The notes below the pieces were generated by a model. That model was not told the origin of the DNA. It worked only from the letters and a program-made list of their open reading frames with translations, and did no database searches. This document shows, one piece after another, positions 53,487 through 62,239 of a DNA stretch of 64,000 nt; the stretch's first letter is position 1, and each line of letters begins with the position of its first letter. The stretch comes from Paractinoplanes brasiliensis. GTDB taxonomy: Bacteria; Actinomycetota; Actinomycetes; Mycobacteriales; Micromonosporaceae. The stretch lies in the NCBI RefSeq assembly GCF_004362215.1, contig NZ_SNWR01000001.1, forward strand, positions 2,110,001 to 2,174,000. The letters are read 5' to 3'. The position numbers and the translations under genes are program-made.

Positions 53487-54548
53487 TCAGTTGCCTTCGT
53501 CGTCCTGACGATTACGGCGGGACGCGTCGCCCATCCAGCCGCGGGCGCCCCGCGCCGCCGATCCGGCCAGGTCAGCCGCGCCGTCACCGAGCTTGCGCAG
53601 CAGGCCGACGAGCGGATCCTGCGAATTGTTGAAGGTCTCGCGGTACGAGCTCGCCGCCGCCTTGACGTCGTCGGAGACCGAGGCGTCACCGTCGCCGTCG
53701 CGGCGGGGGTAGTCGCCGCCGAGAATCTCGGCGTACGCCCCGGAGTCGATCCACTTGCGCAGCTCGGCCGCCCGGGCCACGGGCACCGGGTGGGTGCTCC
53801 ACATCGTCATGCCGATCTTGTGGATGCTGTCGCGCAGGTCGCCGCCGCTCTCGTACTCCGCGGCCTGCTCGAGGAAGGCCGCGGTGTCGATCTGCGACAG
53901 GTCGCCGCCGCCGGCCAGCTTCATCAGCAGGCGCGTCGAGGCGGCCGGGTCCTGACCGGCGAGCAGCCCGGCGCGGTCGGCCGACAGCTCGGCCTTGCGC
54001 CACCACTCGAACATGGCCGTGATGATGGCCCGAAGCGCGATCGCGCCGACCGGCAGCCAGCTCAGGTTGGCCGCCCAGCGGGTCAGGATCATCATGATCG
54101 TCTTGTAGACGGCGTGGCCGCTGCGGACGTGGCCGATCTCGTGGCCGAGCATCGCCCGCAGCTCGTCGTCGTCGAGCCGCTCGACGGCACCCGTCGTGAT
54201 CACGATGAACGGCTTGTCGAGGCCGATCGCGGAGCCGTTGATGATGGGGTCCTGAGTGACGAACAGGTCGGGCAGCTCGACCACGTCGAGGGTGCTCGCG
54301 GCCTCGGTGAAGCGCTGGTAGACCCGCGGGTACTGCCGGTGGTCGACGCGGATCGAGCCGGCCAGGAACTGCAGCCGGAAGCCGCGCTCGTTCCACATGC
54401 CGAAGAACGTCTTGACCACGTCGTCGAAGCCGCGCAACTCGCGCAAGGCGGTCAGCGCGCCGCGGTCGGCCGGATGCTCCCAGGCCCGCGAGCTGATGCC
54501 GGTCAGCGTGACCCGCCGGCGTACCGGGCGGTTCTCTTCGTCGGTCAT
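53487..54548 (-). CDS. M48-type zinc metalloprotease
   Basis: A 353-residue protease with a zinc motif LGHEIGHVRSGHAVYK (HEXXH, near residue 130) and the third ligand Glu in KAELSADRAGLLAG (near 185). Hydrophobic segments surround IIMAI-like MMILTRWAANLSWLPVGAIALRAI. The C-terminus is disordered and charged. ATG 54548 is chosen with GAAGGGG upstream; the open frame beyond it has no family features. It lies four bases after the P-loop kinase gene stop. It probably acts in membrane protein quality control or maturation. Confidence 0.88.
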   Translation of the reverse strand: MTDEENRPVRRRVTLTGISSRAWEHPADRGALTALRELRGFDDVVKTFFGMWNERGFRLQFLAGSIRVDHRQYPRVYQRFTEAASTLDVVELPDLFVTQDPIINGSAIGLDKPFIVITTGAVERLDDDELRAMLGHEIGHVRSGHAVYKTIMMILTRWAANLSWLPVGAIALRAIITAMFEWWRKAELSADRAGLLAGQDPAASTRLLMKLAGGGDLSQIDTAAFLEQAAEYESGGDLRDSIHKIGMTMWSTHPVPVARAAELRKWIDSGAYAEILGGDYPRRDGDGDASVSDDVKAAASSYRETFNNSQDPLVGLLRKLGDGAADLAGSAARGARGWMGDASRRNRQDDEGN

Positions 54549-54552
54549 CGTG

Positions 54553-55143
54553 CTACCCCTTCGAGAAGTTGCCCTCTGCGGCCCGGGCCGCGCCGTCGAC
54601 GACCAGGTCGGCGTGCGTGGCCGTCTCGTCCATGGCGAAGTGCCGCTCCTCGGCGGCCCGCCAGCGCCCAAGGTACTTCCGATAGGCAAGGCTGTCGTCC
54701 CCGTCGCGCGTGATCGCGCGCTCCCAGCGAAGTCCGGCGGGCGCATCGACGAAAACTGCGAGGGTCAGTTCGGGACGAATGGCACGCCGCGCCGCGCTCA
54801 CCCCCTCCAGCAGGACCGCTTGGGCGGCGGGAACCGTCACCGGCGTACCGGAAAAGTCGCCTTTAACCCAGTTGTACGGCTGGTAGGTGGCAGTCTCGCC
54901 GGCCCGTAACGGCGTCAGCACCTTCTCCTCGAGCCGCGTCCAGAAGGTGAACTGATCGTCCCAGCCGTTGAGCAGGTCGTCCGTGTGCACGACCGGGCAA
55001 CCGAGCGCCGCCGCGAGCCCATCCGCGAACCTGGTCTTACCCGCGCCGCTCGGCCCGTCCACGGCGATCAACCGGGTGCGGCCGAAGCGAGGTTCCCGGC
55101 TCATCACCAACGCCGCGAGGTCGCGGAACGACTGCTCAGGCAT
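54553..55143 (-). CDS. Uridine kinase-like P-loop NTPase
   Basis: A 196-residue protein. Walker A is IAVDGPSGAGKTRFADGLA (near residue 25), followed by VVHTDDLLNGWDDQF (substrate-binding acidic region) and VLLEGVSAARR. The lid-like end (RKYLGRWRAAEERHFA) fits uridine kinase/AAA_33-like kinases of actinobacteria. The substrate, nucleoside or other, is not certain. ATG 55143 overlaps divergent coding possibilities on the other strand; its own start is favoured by the fold beginning there. It is co-transcribed with the M48 gene. Confidence 0.83.
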   Translation of the reverse strand: MPEQSFRDLAALVMSREPRFGRTRLIAVDGPSGAGKTRFADGLAAALGCPVVHTDDLLNGWDDQFTFWTRLEEKVLTPLRAGETATYQPYNWVKGDFSGTPVTVPAAQAVLLEGVSAARRAIRPELTLAVFVDAPAGLRWERAITRDGDDSLAYRKYLGRWRAAEERHFAMDETATHADLVVDGAARAAEGNFSKG

Positions 55144-55284
55144 GACCGTCTTCGTGGCGATCTTCGGCACGATCGCGATCATGGGCTTCGCGGCGGCGAA
55201 GCTGGGCCGGCGCCCCGGGCGGCAGAAACGGCTCGGCCGCCCGGGCCCCGACACCGGTGGCGGTGGAAGACCGCGGCAGCTGGA

Positions 55285-56286
55285 TCACCGCGACGCGCAG
55301 CCAGTCGCGGCGCCCCTCACCAGAGCGACCCCGGCGGCGATCCCGGCGGCGGCGATCCCGACCGCCCCCGAGACCCGTGCGGCCCGGCGCAGGTGCACGG
55401 CCGACGGCCGAGGGCCGTCCCCCAGGAAAGGCCGGACCTCGCTGCGTCCGAAATAGACATTCCGACCGCCCAGCCGTACGCCCAGAGCGCCCGCCATGGC
55501 CGACTCGCACTGCCCGGCATTGGGTGAGGGGTGATCGTTGCGATCGCGGCGCCAGACCCGCGACGTCTCCCGCGGCGACCCACCGGCCACCGGCGCGGCC
55601 GCGATCGTGAGCAGCCCCGTCAACCGCGACGGCACCAGGTTGAGCCCGTCGTCGAGCCGCGCCGCGGCCGTCCCGAACCGCGCGTATCTCGCCGACCGGT
55701 GCCCCACCATGGCGTCCAGGGTGTTGGCGGCCCGATAGGCGAGAAGCCCCGGAAGCCCGAGCAGACCGCCCCAGACCAGCGGCGCGACGACCGCATCGGA
55801 CGTGTTCTCGGCCACCGACTCCACTGTCGCGCGGGCCAGCTCGGGCTCGTCCAGCCCCGACGGATCCCGCCCGCACAGATGGTTGAGCCGCCCCCGGGCC
55901 GCGTCGAGATCGTCCGCGGACAGGTGCTTCGCCATGATCCGCGATTCCCGCCGAAGGGTCCGCCCGCCCAGCACGGTCCAGGTGGCGCCCGCGACCAGGG
56001 CGGCCCGGACTGCCGGGGAACGCCTGGTCGCCGCGGCGGCCGCGAACCCGGCCAGGGCCGGAACCCCCACAGCGAGCGCCGTGAACGCGGCGCCGGCCGC
56101 CCGGTTGTCCCGGTAGATCCGCTTCTCGAGCGCTGCGGCGGCCGACCCGAAACCCGCTACGGGGTGGAACCGCCGCGGATCACCGAACACCGCGTCCAGC
56201 AGGTAGCCGGCCACGAGCCCCGCCGCGTCCGCCGAGCCCGGCCCAATCGCTGCCCGTGCCCAGGGCCCCGCCCCCGCCCCCGCCAC
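55285..56286 (-). CDS. cobD: Adenosylcobinamide-phosphate synthase CobD/CbiB
   Basis: A 333-residue polytopic membrane protein that joins aminopropanol (phosphate) to adenosylcobyric acid. The N-terminal AGYLLDAVFGDPRRFHPVAGFG block (GDP-x-x-x-HPV) is the family hallmark, followed by VAENTSDAVVAPLVWGGLLGLPGLLAYRAANTLDAMVGHRS and, near the end, AMAGALGVRLGG. It completes the cobalamin set scattered across this region (cysG, cobT, cobC, cobB-like). The start is ATG 56286. A 24-bp palindrome lies 31 bp upstream. Confidence 0.94.
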   Translation of the reverse strand: MAGAGAGPWARAAIGPGSADAAGLVAGYLLDAVFGDPRRFHPVAGFGSAAAALEKRIYRDNRAAGAAFTALAVGVPALAGFAAAAATRRSPAVRAALVAGATWTVLGGRTLRRESRIMAKHLSADDLDAARGRLNHLCGRDPSGLDEPELARATVESVAENTSDAVVAPLVWGGLLGLPGLLAYRAANTLDAMVGHRSARYARFGTAAARLDDGLNLVPSRLTGLLTIAAAPVAGGSPRETSRVWRRDRNDHPSPNAGQCESAMAGALGVRLGGRNVYFGRSEVRPFLGDGPRPSAVHLRRAARVSGAVGIAAAGIAAGVALVRGAATGCASR

Positions 56287-56316
56287 GCCTTGGATCCTTT
56301 CTCTGAGCTTGCCGAT

Positions 56317-56340
56317 CCGTGCGCATGATCATGCGCACGG
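56317..56340. promoter_or_regulatory. Perfect 24-bp palindrome upstream of cobD
   Basis: CCGTGCGCATGATCATGCGCACGG is fully self-complementary with no loop. A 12-bp half (GATCATGCGCAC) recurs at 56385-56396, spanning the stop codon of the upstream hypothetical gene. It lies between that stop and the cobD start, 31 bp before the ATG. It could be an operator for cobD or a cruciform/terminator for the upstream gene; no U-run follows. Confidence 0.5.
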
Positions 56341-56386
56341 GTCGTTGCCGGCCCGTGCCGATGGGAATGTCCGACCCACTACACGA

Positions 56387-56854
56387 TCATGCGCACAGGT
56401 CGCACACCCATACAGCGATTTCCGGCGGGACCACGTCCGGTCCGTCCGGGATCGGCACCGGGTCGAACTCACCCCAGACGATCGCGCCGGGCGCACGATC
56501 CTCCAGGAACTCGACGACGATCTCCTGCAGGTCGTCCGTAGTCCGGTATTTCTCGGTCAAGGGCAACTCGTCACGCCCGCACGAGGCCGTCGAGCAGCGC
56601 AACTGCCCCGCGTGCAGGTCGTGCCACACGTAGAACGTCGCCGGCCCGGCATGCCCCATGCCGGCGACCTGGCCGCGTAGTTGCGCGACCGTCTCCTCGA
56701 AGGCGTTGACCACTTCCTCGGCCGACAGGCCCATCCGCTCGTGCGGCGGCGCGCCGAACCAGCTGGTGTTGGCGGTCTCGGTGTCCTGGTCGTGCGGCGC
56801 GAGCACCAGCGTCTCGCCCGCTATCGCGCGGATCTCCTTCAACAGCACGCGCAC
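56387..56854 (-). CDS. Conserved hypothetical protein
   Basis: A 155-residue acidic protein beginning RVLLKEIRAIAGETLVLAPHDQDTETANTSWFGAPPHERMGLS, with later TFYVWHDLHAGQLRCSTAS and a C-terminal VCDLCA. Three Cys (RCSTASCG, CDLC) could bind metal. It looks like a conserved actinobacterial protein of unknown function. GTG 56854 or GTG 56848 is the likely start; the frame is open upstream to 56923 without recognisable features. Confidence 0.6.
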   Translation of the reverse strand: MRVLLKEIRAIAGETLVLAPHDQDTETANTSWFGAPPHERMGLSAEEVVNAFEETVAQLRGQVAGMGHAGPATFYVWHDLHAGQLRCSTASCGRDELPLTEKYRTTDDLQEIVVEFLEDRAPGAIVWGEFDPVPIPDGPDVVPPEIAVWVCDLCA

Positions 56855-56986
56855 CAGTCTGCCGGTCGACCCCCACCGAGGACCAACCGGGCAGGTCGGC
56901 CGGGCGGCCGGTTGCGTGGGCACGATCGGACCACCCCGTTCGGGGGCGTGTCATCCGTCCGGTGTAATCGGGCCAGGCGGGCCGGG

Positions 56987-57018
56987 GTGGCCCGGCCGCC
57001 GCGCGACGGCCGGGCCAC
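56987..57018 (-). terminator. Strong hairpin terminator after ssb
   Basis: GTGGCCCGGCCG (56987-56998) and CGGCCGGGCCAC (57007-57018) form a perfect 12-bp stem with an 8-nt loop, 11 bp after the ssb stop on the minus strand. There is no good U-tract, as in many actinobacterial intrinsic terminators. Confidence 0.7.
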
Positions 57019-57029
57019 GTGAACCGGTG

Positions 57030-57665
57030 TCAGGCGGCGACGGGCTCCTTCCGGGGGCGTCGGGTGCGGCGGGCGGGGGCCGGCTGGTCGGCGGTCAGCC
57101 GCTCCACTTCGAGGGCGATCTCCTCGTCGGACGGCGACCCGCTCGGGTCTTCCACGGGCGCGGGCGCCTCCAGCTCCGGTACGCCATCACGCTCCGGTAC
57201 GCCATCACGCTCCGGTTCGCTGTCGCCCAAGGAGCCGGGCAGGGCGGCGAACGGTTCCTCGCCGGGGTCGTCCACGAAGCCCACGCCCGGCGGCGTCGCC
57301 GAGGTGTTGCGGGTGAAGGCGGACTGGCCGCGGGCGAGGTCGTGACCGATCGAGGACGCCTCGATCTCGTACGAGATCCGGTTGTTGCCGTTGTCGTCCT
57401 TCCAGTCCCGGGTGTGGAGACGGCCGTAGACGATCACGGGGTCGCCGACGGAGATCGAGGAGATCACTCCCTCGGCGAGCCGCCGCCACGCGGTCACCCG
57501 GACCCGCAGGCTGTTGCCGTCGACCCACTGGTTGCTCTCGCGGTCGAAGCGGCGTGCCGTGGACGCGATCCGGAAGTTGGCGACGACCGAGCCGGGCTCC
57601 TCGAAACGCCGCCACTCCGGGGCCGCCAGGACGTTGCCCACGACGACGAGGTTGGTGTCGAACAC
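57030..57665 (-). CDS. ssb: Single-stranded DNA-binding protein
   Basis: A 211-residue SSB-like protein. The OB fold occupies residues 1-115: FDTNLVVVGNVLAAPEWRRF, VVANFRIASTARRF, LRVRVTAWRRLAEGVISSI, GDPVIVYGRLHTRDWKDDNG. The acidic C-terminal tail includes a tandem ERDGVP repeat and ends in a basic RRTRRPRKEPVAA rather than the usual acidic DDDIPF tip. This fits the secondary actinobacterial SSB group (next to ettA in mycobacteria, Rv2478c by memory) rather than the essential replication SSB. GTG 57665 follows GGAGGTCAC. Confidence 0.88.
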   Translation of the reverse strand: MFDTNLVVVGNVLAAPEWRRFEEPGSVVANFRIASTARRFDRESNQWVDGNSLRVRVTAWRRLAEGVISSISVGDPVIVYGRLHTRDWKDDNGNNRISYEIEASSIGHDLARGQSAFTRNTSATPPGVGFVDDPGEEPFAALPGSLGDSEPERDGVPERDGVPELEAPAPVEDPSGSPSDEEIALEVERLTADQPAPARRTRRPRKEPVAA

Positions 57666-57838
57666 TTGTGACCTCCAGGGTGTGTGTCGGTGAGGCCGGT
57701 AGCTTCCCGTTTGCCGGGCGGGCGGCGCGGTGTTCGGGGCCGGGCCTGTGGACAACGTGGGGGCCTGTGGAAAACGGTTTGGGCGGGGGCCGTTCGTGAT
57801 ATGGGGCGCCACCGTGTACTGGTCGGTAGCCTGGGCGT

Positions 57839-58849
57839 GTGGAGATCGATGTCCTGGGACCGCCCTACGAGCGGCACACCATTGACCTGGGCCGCGACGA
57901 CGAGGGCGAGGTGGTGGCCACCCTGGTGCGACGGCGGGCCGACCAGCCCTCGCGCCGGGCGGTCCTTTACGTGCACGGTTTTGTGGACTATTTCTTCCAG
58001 ACCCATCTGGCCGACTTCTTCGTCGAGCGCGGCTGGGATTTCTACGCGCTCGACCTGCGCAAGTACGGCCGCAGCCTGCTCCCGCACCAGACGCCGAATT
58101 TCGCCCGCAGCCTCACCGAGTACTTTCCGGAGCTGGACGAGTCGGCGCGCATCATCCGCGAACAGGACGGGCACGATCAGCTGCTGGTCGCGGGCCATTC
58201 CACGGGTGGCCTGATCACGTCGCTGTGGTCGCATGCCCGGCAGGGGAAGGGCCTCGTCGACGGGTTGTTCCTGAACAGCCCGTTCTTCGATTTCAACGTG
58301 CCCTGGCTGGTGAAGCGCCCGCTGATGGCAGCCACGATCGCGGCCACCCGGCGGATGCCCTACCGGAGGATTCCGATGGCGTCGCTGGGTCTTTACGGGC
58401 AGAGCCTGCACAGCGAACACCGCGGCGAGTGGACATATGACCTGGCCTGGAAACCGGTGTTCGGCTTTCCCGTCACGGCCGGCTGGCTGGAGGCCATCCG
58501 CCGAGGTCAGAGGCGGTTGCGCGCCGGACTGGGAATCGACGCCCCGGTGCTCGTCGCCTGTTCTTCCCGTACGTTCCGGGGCCGCGCCTGGCACGACGAT
58601 CTGCGTACGTCCGATTCCGTGCTGGACGTGGAGCACATTGTCCGGTGGGCGCCGCGCCTCGGGCCCCGGGTCACGATCGCCCGTTTCGACGGCGGCATGC
58701 ACGACCTGACGCTTTCCGGCAAAGAGGTCCGGGTCGAGGTGTTCCGGGAGCTGGCCCGGTGGGTCGACGCTTTCCTGCCGCCGGTGGGCACTCCCGAGAT
58801 CACGGTTCCGGCAGCCCCGGAGGACAAGCAGAACGAATCGCAACATTGA
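57839..58849 (+). CDS. Alpha/beta hydrolase, lysophospholipase/monoglyceride-lipase-like
   Basis: A 336-residue hydrolase. Nucleophile Ser in LLVAGHSTGGLITSLW (near residue 120), oxyanion region LYVHGFVDYFFQTHLADFF, and catalytic His in DGGMHDLTLSG (near 285). The N-terminus (IDVLGPPYERHTIDLG) is typical of the Hydrolase_4 group. The start is GTG 57839 with no strong Shine-Dalgarno. It lies 14 bp upstream of the STAND regulator in the same direction, so they probably form an operon. Confidence 0.87.
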   Translation: MEIDVLGPPYERHTIDLGRDDEGEVVATLVRRRADQPSRRAVLYVHGFVDYFFQTHLADFFVERGWDFYALDLRKYGRSLLPHQTPNFARSLTEYFPELDESARIIREQDGHDQLLVAGHSTGGLITSLWSHARQGKGLVDGLFLNSPFFDFNVPWLVKRPLMAATIAATRRMPYRRIPMASLGLYGQSLHSEHRGEWTYDLAWKPVFGFPVTAGWLEAIRRGQRRLRAGLGIDAPVLVACSSRTFRGRAWHDDLRTSDSVLDVEHIVRWAPRLGPRVTIARFDGGMHDLTLSGKEVRVEVFRELARWVDAFLPPVGTPEITVPAAPEDKQNESQH

Positions 58850-58865
58850 TTGCTATCGTTCCGTG

Positions 58866-61199
58866 ATGCCCGAGCAACCGGCCGGCCGCGACGCACAACC
58901 GCCCGATCCGGCCGGCTGCCGCACCCTCGACGAATTGGCGGCGGTCCTGCGCGCCCTGAAGGCGTGGGCGGGCGACCCGTCGTACGACACGATCACGAGA
59001 CGCGTCAATGCGGCTCACGGGCCGGCGGGCCGGGGCACGGTGGTCGATTGTTTCCGCGCCGGCCGCCGCCGGGTCAATCCGGAGCTCGTGGTCGCGGTGG
59101 CGGCGTCGCTGCACGACGACGAGGCGTACCTCGGGCGCTGGCGGCAGGCGATCCGGGTCACGCTGGCTGAGAGGCAGGCCGCGGCCAACGTACGCGTCCT
59201 GGCGGGGCTGCCCGGCGAGGCGTCGTCGTTCGTGGGCCGCGAGCCGCACCTGGCCGCCCTCGAACGAGCGACCGGCGTCTGCGTGATCACCGGGATGGCC
59301 GGTGTGGGCAAGACCCGGCTCGCCGTCCATGCCGGTCACCGGCGTACGGGAACCAGGCTGTTTGTCGATCTTCGAGGTTTTCATCCCGACGACAGCCAGC
59401 CCCCGGCCGATCCCGGCGCGGTGCTGGACGGGTTTCTGCGGGCGCTCGGGGTGCCGCCGCGGCAGATCCCGCATGATCTGGGGGCACGGTCGGCACTGTT
59501 CCGCGATCAGGTCGCCGGCCGGCAGGCGCTGGTGGTCCTCGACAACGCGGCCGACGAGGAGCAGGTACGCCCGCTGCTCGCGCCGGACGTGTTGACGCTG
59601 GTCACGTCACGCCGCGAGCTCAACGGCCTGGGCCCGGCGACCCGGATCGATCTCGACGTGTTCTCCTCGGAGGAGGCGTCCGAGCTGCTGGCCGGTGCGG
59701 TGCCGGTGGACGGCGACGCGGAGGCGGTCGAGCGGGTCGCGCAGCGGTGCGGATATCTGCCGCTGGCGCTGACCGTGGTGGCCGGTCAGATGACGGCGAC
59801 GCCGGGCTGGTCGGTGGCTGATCACGCCGACCGGCTCGACGAGCGGCATCGCAACCATCGGCTCGACGACGGCGTCCAGCTCGCGCTGCATCTGTCCGAC
59901 CAGGGCCTGCCCGAGCGCCGGCGGACCTTGCTGCGCCGGCTCGCCGGTCATCCGGGGCAGGACCTCGACGCGTACGCCGCAGCCGCCCTGCTCGACGCCG
60001 AGCTCGACGAGACCGAGGAACACCTGCGGCGCCTGGCCGCCGAGCACCTGATCCAGCAGCCGGTGCCGGGGCGTTTCGTGCTGCACGACCTGGTGCGGGC
60101 GTACGCGGCCGAAAGGAGTGCCGACGAGGAGCGCCCGGCCGACCGTCGCGCCGCGCTCACCAGGCTTTTCGACCTTTACCTGTACGCCGCGTCGGCTGCG
60201 ATGGACGCGCTGCACCCGGCCGAGAAGCACCGGCGTCCCGCGCTCGACCCGCACGACGTACGGGGTCCTGATCTGTCCGACTCGAAGGCCGCGCTGCACT
60301 GGCTGGACACCGAGCGAGCGACCCTGGTGGCGGTCTGTCTGTACGCGGCCCGCAACGGCTGGGAGTCGCACGCCGTACGTCTGGCCGCGACGCTGTACAC
60401 CTACCTCGACAACGGCGGCTACCCGGCGGACGCGATCGCCGTGCACTCCGAGGCCCGCCACGCCGCCGCCCGTGCCGGCGACCTCGCGGGTGAGGCGAAC
60501 GCGCTGGTCAACCTGGCCGTCGTGCACTGGCAGCTGGGCCGGCACCCGGAGGCGCTGGAACAGCTGACCGAGGCGCTGGCCCTGTTCCGCCGGCTGGGCG
60601 ACCGCCGCGGGCAGGCTCGCGCCCTGGGCAACCTGGGCGTGGTGCACAACGCGTTCGGCGACCACGCGGAGTCGGCCGCCCACCACGCGCTGGCGCTGGA
60701 ACAGTTCGCCGCGATCGGTGACCGCGTGGGCGAGGCGAACACGCTGACCAACCTGGGCGACGTGTACGTCCGGATGGGCCGCGCGCAGGACGCCGCGGAA
60801 CACCACCGCCGCGCGCTCACGCTGTTCCGCGACCTGAACCACCGCGGCGGCGAGGCCACGGCGCTGACCAACCTGGGCGACGCCGACACCCGCCTGGGCA
60901 ACCACACGACGGCGCTGGACTCGTACGACAAGGCGGTCGCGATCTTCGGCGAGCTCGGCGAACGGTACGGGCAGACGTGCGCGCTGAACGGCCGCGGCGA
61001 GGCACTGCTGGCGGCAGGCCGCAACGAGGAGGCGCTGACCAGTTTCAAGGTCGCCCTGGGCACCGCTCGCCTCATCGACGACCCGGCCGAACAGGCGCGC
61101 TCCCACGCCGGCCTGGCCGCCGTGTTCGAGGCCGCAGGCGACACCGCCGCCGCGGCCCGGCACCGCCCGCCGTACGCAGTTGACGACCCGCCAACGTAG
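58866..61199 (+). CDS. STAND-type NTPase regulator with C-terminal TPR repeats
   Basis: A 777-residue signal-transduction protein. Residues 1-110 form an HTH-like N-terminal domain (TLDELAAVLRALKAWAGDPS, TITRRVNAAHG) common in actinomycete TPR regulators. The NB-ARC-like NTPase starts at VITGMAGVGKTRLAVHAGHR (Walker A near residue 143), with QALVVLDNAADEEQVRPLL (Walker B) and LTLVTSRREL. A winged-helix part follows, then at least five TPR units of about 40 residues from 510 (LVNLAVVHWQLGRHPEALEQ, LGNLGVVHNAFGDHAESAAH, LTNLGDVYVRMGRAQDAAEH). It lacks the SARP DNA-binding domain. The ligand is unknown. Confidence 0.88.
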   Translation: MPEQPAGRDAQPPDPAGCRTLDELAAVLRALKAWAGDPSYDTITRRVNAAHGPAGRGTVVDCFRAGRRRVNPELVVAVAASLHDDEAYLGRWRQAIRVTLAERQAAANVRVLAGLPGEASSFVGREPHLAALERATGVCVITGMAGVGKTRLAVHAGHRRTGTRLFVDLRGFHPDDSQPPADPGAVLDGFLRALGVPPRQIPHDLGARSALFRDQVAGRQALVVLDNAADEEQVRPLLAPDVLTLVTSRRELNGLGPATRIDLDVFSSEEASELLAGAVPVDGDAEAVERVAQRCGYLPLALTVVAGQMTATPGWSVADHADRLDERHRNHRLDDGVQLALHLSDQGLPERRRTLLRRLAGHPGQDLDAYAAAALLDAELDETEEHLRRLAAEHLIQQPVPGRFVLHDLVRAYAAERSADEERPADRRAALTRLFDLYLYAASAAMDALHPAEKHRRPALDPHDVRGPDLSDSKAALHWLDTERATLVAVCLYAARNGWESHAVRLAATLYTYLDNGGYPADAIAVHSEARHAAARAGDLAGEANALVNLAVVHWQLGRHPEALEQLTEALALFRRLGDRRGQARALGNLGVVHNAFGDHAESAAHHALALEQFAAIGDRVGEANTLTNLGDVYVRMGRAQDAAEHHRRALTLFRDLNHRGGEATALTNLGDADTRLGNHTTALDSYDKAVAIFGELGERYGQTCALNGRGEALLAAGRNEEALTSFKVALGTARLIDDPAEQARSHAGLAAVFEAAGDTAAAARHRPPYAVDDPPT

Positions 61200-61274
61200 C
61201 CCGTTCGGCCCCGTCCCGACCGGACGGCTGGTTACCCCCGGGTCGGCCTCGGCAAGATAAGCTGTGGGCCCCAT

Positions 61275-61350
61275 GCGCTCGTAGCTCAGCGGATAGAGCA
61301 ACGGACTTCTAATCCGTCGGTCGCAGGTTCGAATCCTGCCGGGCGCGCCA
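61275..61350 (+). tRNA. tRNA-Arg (anticodon TCT), attachment-site tRNA of an integrated element
   Basis: Acceptor GCGCTCG pairs with CGGGCGC, with discriminator G and encoded CCA. The anticodon arm is ACGGA-CTTCTAA-TCCGT with anticodon TCT; the T arm is GCAGG-TTCGAAT-CCTGC. The integrase reading frame on the opposite strand runs through its 3' two-thirds to 61286, the usual layout when an element integrates into the tRNA 3' end. Confidence 0.97.
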
Positions 61351-61646
61351 ACCTAAAATGGGTCTTGACCTGCTGATTCTTGGCGACAGCATGGCGTAGA
61401 GCGGCCTTCTTCGGCGACGTTTCAGAGGCCTGTGTGCCCGGTGTGTGCCCGGCCGTTCCCTTCGGCTTCTGACGAGGCACGAGCCGTGCGGCAGCCTCTG
61501 CCCCCGACCGGGCAACCTCTGGCAGGACACTCGTGTAGGTGTCAGAGGTCAGTACACGCGATGAGTGGCCGAGCATCTCCTGCACCACTTTCATATCCAC
61601 GCCAGCGGCAAGGGCGAGAGTCGCGGAGCCGTGGCGCAGGTCGTGC
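61286..61646 (-). pseudogene. int: 3' segment of a tyrosine-recombinase integrase gene, split by a group II intron
   Basis: The C-terminal 119 residues of a tyrosine recombinase: HDLRHGSATLALAAGVDMKV (box II HxxR), EMLGHSSRVLTSDTYTSVL (the LGH motif and the nucleophile Tyr in DTYTSV), then a Lys-rich tail that continues into the antisense of tRNA-Arg and stops at 61286. The catalytic part of this segment (61350-61646) is intact. The rest of the gene continues at 63823 after the intron. Because the intron is antisense to int, it cannot splice from the int mRNA and the gene should be dead. Confidence 0.88.
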
Positions 61647-62239
61647 GTGCGCCGTGAGGCGCTGGGGTTCGAGTGGAGGTGAGAGACCTTCGCCGCTGTC
61701 CTGTCGCAGCAGGGTGGTGGAGCTGGGGGCAGCCTGATCCGGGTGGTGCCGGGGAGGGTGGGAGCAGCCCTGACAACGCCGGGACGGGCCAGTACTGCCA
61801 GATGGTTCGGGTTCGGCTAGCGGGTCGGAGAGGAGTACGCGAGGAACCGGCGTGTGACACCCCCTTGATCAGGCGCCAGCTCGAATCTGGTGGATGTGGG
61901 CTGGAAGCGGCGCGTACCCGCCTGCCGTGTGGTGGGTGGGGAACTCCCGTGGCGGTGGGCATGAGCTGCCAGGGAGGCTGCGGGGAAGGTCTGCGGCGTA
62001 CCCGCAGCGATGCCGCAGGGGCATAGTCGGGCTCCTCCTTCGACGAGCGAACCTCAGTGAACACGGGAACCGTCTGGGATCTTGCCCTGGTCGTCCGCGT
62101 CCGGCGGACGGGCGGGGCTGGGCGCATCGACCGCTGATCGGTCCGAGACGGGGCGGAGCCGCCGTAGTACTCCGAGCCGGGGAAAGCCCGTGCGCATGGG
62201 GAAGGGCGGCAGCGGTTTCGAGAAGGGAAGGACGCTGCA

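Noticed and set aside
55142..55456. Possible small membrane protein starting VFVAIFGTIAIMGFAAAKL on the plus strand
   Set aside because: The hydrophobic start is attractive, but it overlaps the kinase start and then runs antisense through cobD with low-complexity sequence; support is too weak.
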